A stretch of 64,000 nt of DNA from Scolanthus callimorphus (Eukaryota > Cnidaria > Anthozoa > Actiniaria > Edwardsiidae), in contig CM066913.1 of the NCBI GenBank assembly GCA_033964015.1, positions 10,782,953 through 10,846,952 of the forward strand, read 5' to 3'. Below the pieces are notes generated by a model. The model was given only the letters and a program-made list of their open reading frames with translations, was not told the DNA's origin and did no database searches. How positions within the stretch are numbered: the stretch's first letter is position 1; each line of letters starts with the position of its first letter. Position numbers and translations under genes: made by a program. Of this stretch, positions 12,886 through 40,779 are shown in pieces.

Positions 12886-13135
12886 AGTATATTATTTCGG
12901 TTTGGGCCCGTTGGCAGCAGAGAAACTTGGCCGTAAAGGTTTGTGTTCTGCGGAAATATCTTTCGATATTTTCCTTGGTGTCATTCTTGGCCTTAAATTC
13001 ATTTTTTAAGACTATTATTTTTTTTAAATATACAACTTTTAGTATATTATTTCGGCTTGGGTCTGTTGACAGCAGAGAAACTTGGCCGAAAGGAAATATC
13101 TTTCGATATTTTCCTTGGTGTCATTCTTGGTCAGT
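12886..13135. repeat. Direct duplication of ~150 bp
   Basis: The blocks beginning TTAGTATATTATTTCGG at 12886 and 13040 share long matches, including GCAGAGAAACTTGGCCG and ATATCTTTCGATATTTTCCT. Confidence 0.7.
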
Positions 13136-15453
13136 CAAATGTTAAACTTCATACATTTTTTGTATTACACGTTAGTATAGAATTTTCAGCTTAGTATATA
13201 ATGGCGTATTAACTAAAAGAAATGATTGTATTTACGTTTTGTAGAAAGAAAGGTAAGATCAATCTAACTGAAAATTCAAGCGCCGTCTGTTCGTTTTGCA
13301 CGGCTAAGGTATTTAGGCGAAGCAAGACTGTATAATCCCCATCTTAAAGGGGCTCTCGCACCCTTGCTGGCCACTTCTCTGACAAGAAAATAGCTCAAAT
13401 TGCAATCCAATTCCATCCTCTTGATAACAGTTCAAAACAACCTAGAATTGCATTTGTCTAACACTTGAAAGGTTTCTCTATTAATCTGGAGGATTATTTT
13501 GATTACTACGGGCGAATGTACATGTGTTTTCACGGATACAATTTTACCTATTTTAAGTCCACGGTGGACGAATATTAAGCGTGCGAGTGCCCCTTTAATC
13601 CTCCATGCGTTGAAGCACAGTTTAATAGCTTTTATTGAGATACAATATCTAATTATATACTGAGTTTGCCAGGAAAGTAGGGCAAACGCGCTGAAAGGTT
13701 TGCAGAGGTCGTGTTTCAGGGAAGCGCGAAAATCCCTGCTACTTAATCTCCCATGACTGACAGCATATATGGGCACCCCGCGGAAATTTCCGACATTCAA
13801 ACAACAAAACTCACCAGGGTGCCGCATATTCAGACCTTACTGAAGTTCATGATGGCGTGTGTTCAAACAAAGCAACCCGGACCCGTTTTATAGACTTTCG
13901 AAACTTAAATAAATTATCCTAACTTAGCTTGCGCTAATGACTAGGATGGCAATGTCTTACAAACGCCTCAGGTGGCTGGGGGCCGGGCCCTGACTGATCT
14001 AAGCGCCGGCAGGGCGCTGTATTTCAATCAATCAATTTCAATGATGCTAAAGATGTGGCGTCAGTTGCCTCACTAGGGTAAAAGAAAGAGTTTAAAAAGG
14101 GTCTTCTAAAAAAAAACTAACACTTTATTTCGTTTTGTGTTCCAATGGCAACGTTCTCGGCCCATTTATAGCACAGAAACACAAATCGTGAAGTCCTTGC
14201 TGGACTGACCTTGTGACAAAGATCTCTCGATTCTTCCGCTCAGCCCACCACCCTCCCGTTCCAGCAGGTACTTGTTGATCACGACTCCTATAGCTTTGGC
14301 CTTGATTTTCGACCAGCGAACGCGCTCATCGACAAACACCTTTCTTATTATTATAAACCTTTGCATTGGAAGGTCTTTTGTTCCCAACACAAACCGTTCA
14401 TTGACGTAGCAAGACTGTCTCCAATAAAAGCGATGTTCGTAACGACATCGATGGACGACAAACCCATTACAGACGGAGGCCTGGCGAGATATGTGGAAAA
14501 CTCCGAGATATCTGAGGTAGAAATAACGCTCACGCGATAGGACCCAGATGATGAAAGAGAATATGATTGGGATGCTAAGAATATCTTCCGTACCAATACT
14601 AAATATTGTCAGCATGGAGGCATGGTGAAGTTCTGGATAAAGGAGTTCTGGATTGGTAATTCTGGATTGGTAATTCTGGATTGGTGATGCGTTGTTTGTG
14701 ACGCACGTTGCGCGTACAAACAGAAAGCACGTATGCGCGCGCGATCCGATTGAAAGGGACCAGAAACATATAAGTGAGTTTCTGAAGGGACCAACAACAC
14801 ATCTTACTTGGATAGTTTATTGATTCATTTACAGTCTTCACGCTTGTGAAGTCAATAACAAAACAATGTACGACTCGTGCGGTCGTATTCTAAATATGTT
14901 ATATTATTTATCGCCTTCATGTATAATATTACAACTACTGTTAGGTTGTATCAAAAAGAGGCATGACAATATTATCATGTTTTGAAGATTCTTAGAGTAT
15001 CATATGCATTTTAAAATGTCAATACATTACAAAGTATGAAAGATAAATACCCTAACAACTGTACATATCCGATGTGTCCATTCTTTTGAAACAGAACAAT
15101 TAAAACAAAACAAGGGCCCATCAAGTAACTTCTTTAGATCAGTTTCCTTGCTGACTAATATAAAGACAAGAAAAATCGTCTCTGGGAAAGTCAAGCCTTC
15201 CGTTTTCACACTTGCACTTGTTGGCTTGAGATACAAGAAGTGTGACCCACTCTTTACGTAAAATAAAATTCCCTGACTTTCGGCAAAAATTCAGTCCGAT
15301 GAGGCGGTAGCGAAGAGACGAAATGTTTCACAATTGCATTACTATCGAGCCGTTTGTTTAAATTACAAAATTCACTGAGGATTCTCCGATCTTCAACATT
15401 TGACATCTTGAATTAGGTGAGCGGAAAGAATTTACTGAGATTCTCTTCAATAT

Positions 15454-15459
15454 TTTATT
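15454..15459 (-). terminator. Poly(A) signal of DNM1L
   Basis: AATAAA on the minus strand, 127 bases past the DNM1L stop. Confidence 0.5.
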
Positions 15460-15585
15460 ATATTATATCACTTGTTTTGAGTTTGTTCTTCTATTTGATG
15501 ATATCGTCTCGTATTCCATATCATGAGTCATTGCTTCATTTTGTATTTTTCGTGTCTCCGAAGGCTGCCGTTTGCCGCCATCACT

Positions 15586-26625
<11,040 letters not shown>

Positions 26626-26827
26626 AGATCTTTGGATAATAACGATATTTTATGAGATCGTCGGGTTTTACAGCAACATTTTCGTCAGAATGTGAGCTCA
26701 GCGATATATTTTGCTTTTGCAGCAGTCATACTGACTATGCGCCTAAACGAGACACCGCTGACAGACTGGGTGGGGCTCAAGTAAAATACGGTATACATAC
26801 ACGGTCCGAGCATAGAGCAGATTTCGT

Positions 26828-26988
26828 ATGACTGTGAAAAGTACCGTGACACGGCGCGGTACTGTCGCGGTGGCGGTACCGAACCTGGCCTGCTGTTTTC
26901 TGCTGTAGTTACCGAACGAAATCGTGTAGTCACGGTACGGTCACAGACGCGGCGCGGTACAACTCTTTCGCGGTACTTTCACAGTCAT
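26828..26988. mobile_element. Palindromic MITE upstream of DNM1L
   Basis: The left end ATGACTGTGAAAAGTACCGT and right end CGCGGTACTTTCACAGTCAT are inverted. The interior is full of CGCGGTAC/GTACCGCG motifs. It starts about 200 bases upstream of the DNM1L start codon. Confidence 0.75.
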
Positions 26989-27036
26989 GCGCTGTAGGGT
27001 CTAACTGTAGGTTTCAGTCTTTACTGCTGGCAGATG

Positions 27037-27257
27037 CATTCTCGAACCCAGAGCTCCCCGGCTCGTAACCTCACGGGGGAGGCTCTGGTGACAGCCACTG
27101 ACGCATGCGCGAGATTTAATACAGAGCCGCTGAGAGAAAGACCTTTCAGCGCATGCTCCAACGCTCAAAATTAGCCAATCAGCGACGGCCCTCAAATGGA
27201 TGTCCCCAGAGCCTCCCCTGCGAGCAGACGAGCTGGGGAGCTCTGGGTACGAGAATG
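27037..27257. mobile_element. 221-bp MITE, copy A, with perfect 9-bp TSD
   Basis: Ends CATTCTCGAACCCAGAGCTC and GGAGCTCTGGGTACGAGAAT G are inverted repeats. TGGCAGATG flanks both sides (27028-27036 and 27258-27266). The 9-bp duplication points to a Mutator-like (MULE) MITE. Copy B, in opposite orientation, is at 57581-57801. Confidence 0.9.
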
Positions 27258-29932
27258 TGGCAGATGCTGACGAGTTACGCGAGCGCTATTATGGCTCTAT
27301 TATAAGTAAAACACTGTCTAAAATATTGAGGCCATTGTCCACTTAAACGTTTTTACAGGATTGTAAGTGCGCGCATCTCTTCTAAGTTTCCCATTTCAAA
27401 CTATCCGCTCCTAGATGTTTTTCCTACAATCCTGGCTGCATGCCTCTGCAAGGCCTCTAGCTGATTATTATCATTACCCTCTTCGCGCAGCATGCCCACA
27501 CACCAGTGCAGTATTCAGGTATTCAAGAGTAGGCCGTTTGTTATTTATTTAAAAAATAGTTTGAAATATTTGTGGGAATAATTTTAAACGGCATGATTTT
27601 GTGAGTCATAATCTGCCTGTCTTTCGCTTAACATTTTCACTTGCACGACTTGAGAAAAAAAAAGGACCATACATCCAGACAAAGAGCTGAAGCGTCGTAT
27701 GGCGACCGTACGGTTCTTACGCCCACGCCAGAGATATCTGCCCTGACAGTCGCTATCCTGGGTGTTGAGTTGCTCAGTAGCTAGATACCTATGGGTGAGA
27801 GCACGCCCGGCCACCAGACCATATAAGGACGCCCCTTGTACCGTTAGTGAACAATCAACTAATTAATTATGCTCACCAACATATTTATAGGTCTGATGAG
27901 TGTGCAAGAGATCCATGTGGGACAGGTTGTTGATTCTTTATAGTTTGGTATCGTGTGAGTAAACTCTTTATCTAACGGTAAATGCAGAAATCTTTCTCAC
28001 AGTTGCCGTTTCATATAATATGTTTTATTCATCATAATCCAATAATGCGCATTATATGGATACAAGAATAAGTTATTTTAGTTTTCCGTTTACGCATGCG
28101 CAGCGCACACACGTCATCTCGTCTGATTTTATTGTCCGTGAACTAACGGAAACAAACGACTTGGCACGAGTCTTTTATTCCACTAGGTCTAGCCATATGC
28201 ACAGGAGTTGTGGATTTTGAATTAATACGGGAAATTGGTAGTCTGGTAGTTACGCGCGCAGTGCAGTGGTGGCGCAGTGTTGGAAAGATTTATTTTGAGA
28301 GAGGGGAGAAAATTCCCCTGTTGATAGATTTCACTGGATTTCTGAGTGGACTTCTGAGTAAACTTAGCGCCAGCTTGCAGAAAAGCAGAGAACCAACTGC
28401 GCAAGTGGAATCACTTTTTATTTGCATAGCCAGCTCAGTTGGAAATTCTATTTTTTCAAAAGTCAAGTTCTGTCTGTACACGCGTGGCTATGTTGGATCG
28501 TGCTTCTAAAAATAGTTTTTCCCAACTTGGGTCATGAGATGCTTTCAATCGATGGATACCATATACCAGAATATGTACTTCTGCTTTAGTCCCTCGTGTG
28601 TGTAGTCAAACTGTGATTCAATCGTCACTCGACACTATGAAGCAGTAATTTTACAATTGTTATAGTCTCGTCACTCTACGCTGGTCACGCGACCTCATCG
28701 CCGCACGAATCAGGGCCGCCATCTCTGGTTGCACTTAATGCTCAGACCAAAACAAAGTTTCATTCAGCCACGAAGAAGGACATAGGGTAGGATCCGCTTA
28801 AAGGAGTTTGACTCAAAGACACTTGAACAGCCATCGTAAACAATAAGGAAAACAAGTAAGTGCTCTGCATGTATTCTGGCTCCACGGATTGCCTTGTGTA
28901 CTACATGTGGTATTGTAACAGTAGTATATCCCTCGCTATGTAACAAATATCCATGCTATTGTCAAACTCATTGGTTACCGTAGGGGAAAATCGTTGACAG
29001 CTTTGCAAAATTCGGTCATGATACCTATCGAAGCTTAGCAAAATTGCGTCTAACATTTGTTTTAGAACGGCTGAAATCTATTGAACCCTCCTGCTGTGTC
29101 TAGTGCTCACTGTACAGACTGTATCTTAATCTGGTAGTCGGAAAAAGGGTAGTACTGTACCTTTGCCTATAAAACCAGGTTCAAATAAACTACTCACTTG
29201 CTTGTTCCCGTGGTATTTTCTCTGGCTTATTTCTGACTTCGAAGTTCATACCTTGCTTCTCAAGAGGATTAACAGACGTGTGACGACATATTTGATTTGA
29301 TTTGACGCAGATCACAGCGCATCCTCTCCGTATTGAGGTTTTCAGTCTGTGAAAACAACAAGCACGTTATCTCGCTTCTTCAGGCAGTCGTTCTGTGCGA
29401 TCAGATTCGATTATTTGTCAAGAATAATACCAAAACAAGAAAAAGAGAAAGGCGCTTTGTGCAAGTGACTGCGTTATTAATGTACAAGTACTGGGCTACT
29501 ACAATGTAGCATTCTCGCCAGGTTTGAGAACTCGTAGTGCTGAGCACTTGATCGACAAGCTTATAATACTGAACTCACAGACGAAAGGTTAATGGAGTTT
29601 AAGTGAATGTTAAAAGGCTCCATTTCTTTGCACGCACTTAAAACGGATAAATTTATCTTCCTGATCTTGCCTAGCTCTCAGCACTTAGCTCCTTTTCTGT
29701 CAAGTGTAGCAAGTTGTACAGGACATCCATCCTCACAAAGTGATTTGAATAAAAAGTGGTGTCTACTCCCTTACTCCAAGGAACGAATGAAATTACCACC
29801 TCCCTTTGGATATTCGGGGATGCTTGTTCGCGCAGTTTTGATAGTACTCCATTTACGTATACAAAATGGTATATTTCCGACAGTCCTAGCACTAAGTGGC
29901 AAAACAATGGGGAACCGCCTACATCAGACATC

Positions 29933-30071
29933 CAGGGGCGTAGCTACAACAGTACGCAAAGTACACAACTGCGTACTAACATTTTCACTTTGATATACTT
30001 TTCCTGGTGGTTTTCTGTCTATCAAAGTACTCTCTGGCGTACCTTACAAAACAGCTCTAGCTACGCGCCTG
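29933..30071. mobile_element. CAGGGGCGTAGCTAC-type MITE
   Basis: Ends CAGGGGCGTAGCTACAACAG and CTCTAGCTACGCGCCTG. The interior GCGTACTAACATTTTCACTT matches the element at 21010-21153. A C-rich 45-bp direct duplication (CCCCGGGCCAGTGCCCCTGA) follows to about 30150. Confidence 0.75.
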
Positions 30072-30255
30072 ACACCCCCTCCCCCCCGGGCCAGTGCCCC
30101 TGACACCCCCCCCCCCCCCTCCCCCCCGGGCCAGTGCCCCTGACACCTGACATCACTGTCTTGTTTGCCCGTTTTGAGATCGTCTAATATTGACCCGGGT
30201 CCCATAGCACAGCTAACTTGGAAATCTATTTTCTCAATTTTCTTTATGACAGAAC

Positions 30256-33200
30256 ATGCAGGGCAGCATTCTCCACACCTTGTTCTTGATTGCTACCATG
30301 GCAACAGTGACATGTATTGCTGACATGTGGGAAGGTAATAAAGACGCTTAACTTATGTAGTTATATTTTCTCCCAAGTATCCGTAATGAAAAAGCCTGAC
30401 CATAAACGTTTGTTTAACACACCGAATACGTACGCCGTTAGTTGAGGAGTCCTATTAAAGAGCCTGTGTCAGCCACTCCTTTGTTATTGTTTTCGTTCGA
30501 TATAAGAAGACGAAATACGTACGTGTAGAAATATCTAAATAAACATAAATAAACAAAGTTTCAGATCTGATTTACCAAATTCAATCGAGAAAATTGCTCT
30601 ATATTCTCTTAATCAGCCGATGGAAATGGATGCTTTCTCCAACTTGGTATGTTGCTATGCAACTTGGTATGCAACTTGGTATGTTGATGGCGGCTGACAC
30701 AGACTGTAACTATCGCTTCCTTGTCGCCCAATCCCTTAGCTAGATCCACAGCAAGTGCAACTACAATTTCTGCTTTCTCTTTATCTGATTTCATGTAAGA
30801 GGCTTGTGAAAACTGTCTGACGGTCAAGTGTGTCATGGAACCGAATCGTAAGCCTCCAGGGAACCGCACCGCCTTGTCAATAAGGGGATATGTCACCCTT
30901 AAACAAAGGGTAGGTAATTATTATGTCACTCTGGTTAATTCAAAAATCTTCCTTAACAAAAGTTCAAGTACGTCATGTTATACGGAAAATGTAAGAACAA
31001 CAACAACAACAACAATCTTTATTTGTACTTTGCAGTTTACATTTGGTTATAAAAAATATAGTTAAGGCCAAGGCAGGCAGGTAGTTTATAGGTGCAAAAT
31101 CTGACATAAAATAGTTTGTACAGGCAACCTAGAGTAGCACTAGACTAATCGAGCTAGGGTGCGCTTAAGATTGGAAAAATTGTAATGAATGTATCGGAGA
31201 GAAAAGGAAACACTGATGGTACTATAGATCGTGTGTTGCAGAGGGAAAAAGCACAGGGAAGACTTCACGACGAGTATACAAACAAAGCAAAATAAAATAA
31301 AAGTACGAAAAAAAGCGAGATAGGATGCAGAGGTGGTGCATAAAGAGGTGGTGTAAATCACTTGGCCGTAGCCAGTATGCCCTGTGAATCAGTAATATAT
31401 TTATTATTTGCCATATTAGATCGCCGGTGAACCTACATTTATCCACGTGCGTTTGAGAGGGGTACCGCCTTACACAGTTCACGGTTTTCATATCCATAAG
31501 TATGGCGATATCGTCACTAACGGTAGGTCCTGCTCTATTATATGTAGAATGACACGAAGAAAGGCTGATACTACGCAAAAGATCTTAACAGGACAGTGGC
31601 ATGATAGAATCCAAACTGATAGAATCTTGTCCACTGTTGCTTATTGACTTTCAGTTTGGATTCTATCACGTACAGTCCATTCTACAGTCCATTGTGACGC
31701 AAGAGGATTGTGACCAGGCAGATTCGGTTCGCGAATGAAGACCTGCCCAAGGTACAAGGTACAAGGTACACTGTCCTGTTAAGATTTTTTGCGTAGTATC
31801 AACCTTTCTTCATGTTATTCTTCTCTATTATATGTGCCAGGCTTCAAAGGCCCTTTTGGCCCTGTTCTTGAGGTGCAACTTTGCTAGTGTTGTTAGGCTG
31901 TGTTTCAGAGTGCTAGATCATTAATGTCTCACGAGATGCAGCCGAGTGGATCCGCAGCATATTTTAATCACTTTATTACGTCATTCCTTGGTGTATAACA
32001 TGACATGTGCTGTCACTTGGAATAGTCTTCCTTGTGAAGCAAGGAAAGCAAAGTCCTTAGGAAATTTCAGTCGCTTATTCGATAAGGCACAAACGTACGG
32101 CATTCATGGAAAGCAGCTTGGGGTGGGTGGGGTGGGTAGGATAGTTTATTATTAAATAATTATGTTTGTTAGCTTTCTTAAATTATAGTCTATGTATATT
32201 ATTATTATTCGAGCTGATGAATTTTTAACCGTGGATAAATAAAGAATATCTATCTATCTATCTATCTATCTACATACACGGGCATTTGTAAAATGTACTC
32301 ATGGCTAATTAGAATTCGAGAAACGCGCGCGTTGTGGTACAGTATACTATTACCCACGCAATAAGCTGCAACTTGCTGTGTTATTCAGCGGTTCAAGAGC
32401 TCTGTCATTAATCGCTGCCTTTTCTCGTATTTGTAATTAATTATTGTAAATTTCCACGTCTGCTTGGAGATATTATTGACTATTATTTATATTAGGGTGT
32501 CAGAGCGCTGGATCACACTATAACCCGCGAAATAAAGTGCATGCCGGACCACGTGACAGGAATAGGTAAGCATCTGTTACTTTGCCTGAAAATGCATAAA
32601 AATCAGCACAGTTAGTATGAGACTGCTCACATATACACGGAATATACAGGCATTTGCGACAGCTCTATTCCTACTCGAAAACGTGAACCGTATAAATAAG
32701 CCTTCCATGTTGTCTCTTTTTGTCTTTCGTTAGACACGTTGGTGACCTTGGTAACGTCATGTCCGATCACTATGGCAACGTCCGGACAACTTTCATCGAC
32801 CGATTGGTGTCCCTGACTGGCCCACAGTCAGTCCTCGGTCGGTCTATCGTGGTAAGACTGTTATTAACATTGCAATTTAGTAGAATTGTATGTATGAATG
32901 CTAAGCCAGGAGTAAATAATTGTGCGGAATACTCCCTCGAAGATGTTGATCGTGTTATAAAATGTGCTTTGGCCTGGTCTTCGCTCAAATCTCCAAATCA
33001 TCTAGGTATTCATATGCAACATGATTTCCAACGCGAATTGTTGATCATCATCGACAATCTTCTGACATCGACTATAATCGTCAATTTGAAGGCGGTTTAG
33101 TTATAATCATCAATGGACGATGCGCGTGTGCGCTCTCCTTTCTTTAGAAATGCCTTTGTGATGTACCACAACTACCAGGATGAAACGCCCACATACAGGC

Positions 33201-33465
33201 ACTTGATTTGTGAAATGTAACGCAACTACCGACATGCACCGCACGCATTCACTATAGCTGGAATGGTCCATTCACGTAAAAGACAATGGCTAATATTTGG
33301 CAGCGCACATCGTGCAAATTGTACCAACCCGTTGGTTTTATATTTCAGTTGCACCAGCTGAGAGATGACTTGGGGAGAGGACTAGGAAAGAGCCGCGCTG
33401 GTAGTCTCAAGACCGGTAACGCGGGCTCACGACTGGCCTGCTGCGTCATTGTGCATGCGTCATAG
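30256..33465 (+). CDS. Secreted Cu/Zn superoxide dismutase SODa, 6 exons, 198 aa (intact)
   Basis: Exons: 30256-30334, 30800-30909, 31420-31522, 32496-32565, 32734-32851, 33349-33465. The joined frame is open for 199 codons. The first exon encodes a hydrophobic signal peptide (HTLFLIATMATVTCIA). The enzyme converts superoxide to oxygen and peroxide. Copper ligands appear to be His87 and His89 (GFHIHKYGD), His105 and His162. Zinc ligands are His105, His113, His122 and Asp125 (RHVGDLGNV). The disulfide pair is Cys99 with Cys191 or Cys192, and the active-site Arg is Arg188 (GSRLAC). Exon 2 is the weakest exon, placed from its match to SODc (EPNRKPPGN versus QPNKNPPES) and frame. Odd points: Lys after FHIH where Glu is usual, and a Cys-Cys pair near the C terminus. 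Introns contain a TIR element and a non-LTR fragment. Confidence 0.88.
30985..31070 (-). repeat. Retroposon tail (TTG)n, minus orientation, SODa intron 2
   Basis: AACAACAACAACAACAACAA followed by TCTTTATTTGTACTTTGCAG. On the minus strand this is an AATAAAGA end with a TTG tail, like 1740-1920. Confidence 0.5.
31546..31821. mobile_element. ~276-bp TIR element flanked by a 13-bp direct repeat
   Basis: Inverted ends AGAATGACACGAAGAAAGG and CCTTTCTTCATGTTATTCT, with arms extending about 60 bases through ACTACGCAAAAGATCTTAAC AGGACAGT. CTCTATTATATGT lies just outside both ends (31533-31545 and 31823-31835). It is in SODa intron 3. Confidence 0.75.
31836..32275 (+). mobile_element. Non-LTR retrotransposon 3' fragment with (TATC)n tail
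   Basis: The frame at 31946-32155 contains AVTWNSLPCEARKAKSLGNF, matching the C-terminal WNSLP ... A.S...F motif of LINE reverse-transcriptase ORFs. It is followed by AATAAAG and a TATC microsatellite at 32247-32272. The 5' part is missing. It is in SODa intron 3. Confidence 0.75.
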
Positions 33466-33485
33466 ATCTTTGTAGTCACGCGATG

Positions 33486-33491
33486 AATAAA
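33486..33491 (+). terminator. Poly(A) signal of SODa
   Basis: AATAAA 21 bases past the SODa stop. Confidence 0.65.
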
Positions 33492-34022
33492 CATAAATGT
33501 CTTACCACTAAGTCTGTTTAGCAAGTACAAACGGAAAAGAAATGAGAAAGGAAAGTTAGCCCTGCTTGTCTCCTTTTCCTGTGCGCTTATTACACAGGTT
33601 AACCTTTAGCTTCTTTAGAGCGACGGCTCGCGAAGTCAGAAAATGCGTACCAGTGAAAATCACTCAAAAGAACGCATGCGCAACATTGTATCCTGCGTGT
33701 TTCCCGTAGTATGGTTAAACTAGGACACATCAAGCTCGTGATCTCGGACACAAAATGTTTCTTGTCTCTCTATGTCCCGGCTGCAAAATTTGTTGCGCGT
33801 ATTGTCGCGCGCCTGTACTGGATAAAATGAAGGAAATGAACATGCCTGTTTCAAATTGCAATGTTGCGCGCTACATATGTCCTAGTTAACTAGGCCTAAG
33901 GGACTCGTTAGAAAGAGGTTATATAGGAAGTTAGACAACACAGTACAAATCTTCGCATTATATTTGGTGAAGCATCGTGACAACCAATTCTACATTTGAC
34001 AGATTTTTATAATTGATTGATA
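33492..34022. other. Short convergent intergenic between SODa and alpha-tubulin
   Basis: No gene or clear repeat is seen. It would hold the tubulin 3' UTR on the minus strand; no canonical AATAAA for tubulin was found here. Confidence 0.5.
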
Positions 34023-37903
<3,881 letters not shown>

Positions 37904-39536
37904 TTTCGTCTGGCTTGAGGATGGCGCTCCTTAAATGACAACGAAGCGAATAAACTGTGGTTTACCAAAGAGCTTTGCGAAGCAATATGAAATATTTTAA
38001 ATTTTGCTAACCAATGGGACGATTACAATATTACTCGACGAATACCTCATAATCTCACGTGTCACGAAACTTTGACCAATCAGGACACGCCTGTACAATA
38101 ACAATAATTAATAGTTGTTCTCATCCAAATATGGCCGTTACATTCCATCCCGACTTTTTCCGTCATCGCTCTACATTAGGTGCTATTGTATTTTGCTTAT
38201 TTAAATCTAAAATGGTTCCAAAACTGACTGCGCCCTCTCGTGCATTTTTCCCCTGCGCCTTGTCAATGTTGCGCTGTACACAGAAATTTTTTTTCGTCGT
38301 GTCGTCTTTCCCGCCTTCACATTAACTGAGTATTATTCAATTCAATTTTATTTACATCAAATAAAACATAAGTGCTGCACACTGCCTGCTAAGTAGCATG
38401 ACATAGTACCCTTCATACAAAAACTGACTGATAAGGCTTTGTTCACACTGGCGAAATAACAACCTCAGCAGACGCGCCACTGTCCATCACACATTTTTGA
38501 TAATGTATGGTGACCTATGAACGTTTCTCATGTTTTCGCCCCAAAATGAGATGACACGTTCCCCTATCTACGCCTGTGCGTGTGATATAGACACAGATTT
38601 CCTTGTTATTATCTCGCTGTCAGGATTTTGCGCGCGCATTTATCGCTAATTTGCGAGACAGCCATTTATAAAACAAGGAAAAATAAGTAACAGAAACAAA
38701 GCTTATTTAAGTTACACATTCTATAGAAGACCCTTTATTGTTCTGCTCCTGTGTTCGTTGAAGCCCATTTTTATGTCGCCAAATAAAGACTAGGCAATGC
38801 CTGGCTTGGGCAGCATATTCTATGAGGTAAACGTTTTAGTTCTGGTAAGCGTGGTGCTCTGCCACTTGGTCCTCTGTTATTTTTCTGCCGGGACACGGGG
38901 GGTCGTAAACAATGCCCCGACCACCCCGTTGGATTTTTTTTATTTTTTATTTTATTACACTATATCCAAGATCAGTACGCCCGCGCTCTGTGACCCAGGT
39001 GAGAGGCGCTGAATATGGTAATGTACGGGTTTTAGTTATGGGTTTGTACTAGTCTAAGAGGTAACAGAAATAATGTTCTGATTTCATGTTGACACGATTA
39101 ACATTTAGACAAGAGATGTTTTCACTGAATACACGTTCATTTGATTAAGGCACTTATGGAGTTATTTCTTTAGAGCACAGACCCCAGGCTTTTCAGAATA
39201 GAAGTTTACCACTTTTTTCGGCGGGAAAATTGTTTCAATAGTTCTGTTTAAGAGCATTTTTATAGTAAAAGCAGCTTCCAGAGAATAACCGTTCTACAGA
39301 AATCTTTGATTTTTATATCGAAAATTAGTTGTATATATTGTTCTTGTAATAACAAGAACAATTTCAAAAAGAACTGCTTTCAACCGTACTTGTACAACGC
39401 CCTCCCTGTCTCTTTAAATGGCTAAATCCAAGAATTTATTCATCGTTTTCCAAATTCCCTAAATCAAAAATATATTTTGAATACTGCTGCAGGTATAAAT
39501 TTCTCGTCTGACATCCACCAGTAGTCAAGGACAGTA
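37904..39536. other. Divergent intergenic between alpha-tubulin and SODb
   Basis: It holds both promoters. A retroposon tail in minus orientation (TTCAATTCAATTTTATTTAC) lies at 38335-38430. No other gene or repeat is recognised. Confidence 0.5.
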
Positions 39537-40592
39537 TGGCACTTGTATTATTTTGCTGGTTGCATTTATGAGCTCCTCTGTTTTGGCGATACCGCTAAGC
39601 CCGCGGACAACTGCGAAGGTATGTTCTAGTGTTTGGAAGCTCATCCTTTCTGACAGAGATTCGCGCCTCAGAGATGAACCCCATATAATCGAACCAGCCT
39701 TAATCTGGGTTCGGGAGTTGGTGGCTGTTATTGAAGGTGACCCCACCAGTACCCCCCTGTTTGTAGGCCTTAGCGGAAGTGGCTAATATAAGTAGAAAAT
39801 ACTTCGTTTTCATTTTGAATAAGATACCATCACTTTCTAGTCTTTCCACGGAGGGCCACTACCCCTCCCCCGCCCTCCCCCATTGGTAAAACTAAATGAG
39901 GGTAATTATACTTTGCTGTAAATGTCTCCAGAACATGTCATAATAAACTGATGTGTAAGGTGTCCAGATTATTCAAGCTGCATGGGAACTTCTGTCTAAT
40001 GAACAATGAACTGGTTTGTTTACTTGTGGCAGGAGGTGACAGGCCGACTCGAGCTCTCGTCATTATATACCCTAACAGACCGACCAAGTGCGCTCCTCCA
40101 AACGCGCCCCCGCCACGCCTCGTCTATGGAACAGTGCACATAGTACAGGTAAGAAACCTGACAAAGGGGAGGAGGTATTTCACAGGCCAGAACATTTTTG
40201 CATTTGGAACCTATTTATCCATAGCGCGATTTTTGTAAGAAACGAACGATCTGCACTATCTTGTAAATTATCTGTTAACGTTGTGGACATCCAGTCGACA
40301 AGCTGTACATTATATCATTCCTCTTTCATATCAGCATGTCCACAAGATAACCAAAGTCTCGCATTAATTGTAATCTACAGGAGACTTCAGATGGACCTGC
40401 ATTCTACAACGTTTCATTAAGCGGTCTGCCACCCTGTACTCAACATGGTTTTCACGTGCATGAACATGGAGATATCTTCACTGACGGTAACTAGCAATTG
40501 AGATTCCCGTGTTAACCCAATGATTCTGTTCTGGTACGCCTATTTGCTCCCATGACGCATCGCGGGCTACAACAGACGGTTGTGATAGTGCA

Positions 40593-40722
40593 CAGGGGCG
40601 TAGCCAGAGGGGGGGGGGACACAGGAGACCGCAACCCCCCCTTTCTCGGGAGATTTTCCCATACATTAGTGTTTGCTGGAGGAAATTGGAAAATATTGGT
40701 CCCGTGTTTTGACTATCCGCCC

Positions 40723-40779
<57 letters not shown>

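Larger units (their letters stand above)
10491..15453. other. Gene-poor, repeat-rich interval between ALG12 and DNM1L (tail to tail)
   Basis: No exon chain was found on either strand. The interval holds a TAA-flanked MITE (11342-11947) inside an older repeat that recurs at 13855-13985, a roughly 150-base direct duplication (12886-13135), and short GGATTGGTAATTCT repeats at 14636-14685. Minus-strand frames of 131 and 149 codons at 13432-13827 and 14166-14615 match nothing I know. Confidence 0.5.
26626..30255. other. Intergenic between DNM1L and SODa (divergent); promoters plus MITEs
   Basis: It must contain both promoters but no convincing core motif was found. It holds MITEs at 26828-26988, 27037-27257 and 29933-30071. 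Frames of about 100-128 codons at 28210-28509 and 29607-29993 lack recognisable motifs or clean splice sites. Confidence 0.5.

Noticed and set aside
13432..13827. 131-codon minus-strand frame
   Set aside because: Lies in repeat DNA next to the 13855 repeat copy; composition and context do not support a gene.
14166..14615. 149-codon minus-strand frame
   Set aside because: Mildly protein-like, but no motif, splice sites or partner exons recognised, and it lies in a repeat-rich interval.
29607..30103. Overlapping frames of 115-128 codons before SODa, some with a WIFGDACSRS segment
   Set aside because: Runs into a MITE, with no splice-consistent extension and no family recognised.
30609..30896. 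95-codon minus-strand frame opposite SODa exon 2
   Set aside because: It is the complement of SODa exon 2 and adjacent intron; the plus-strand SOD exon explains the openness.
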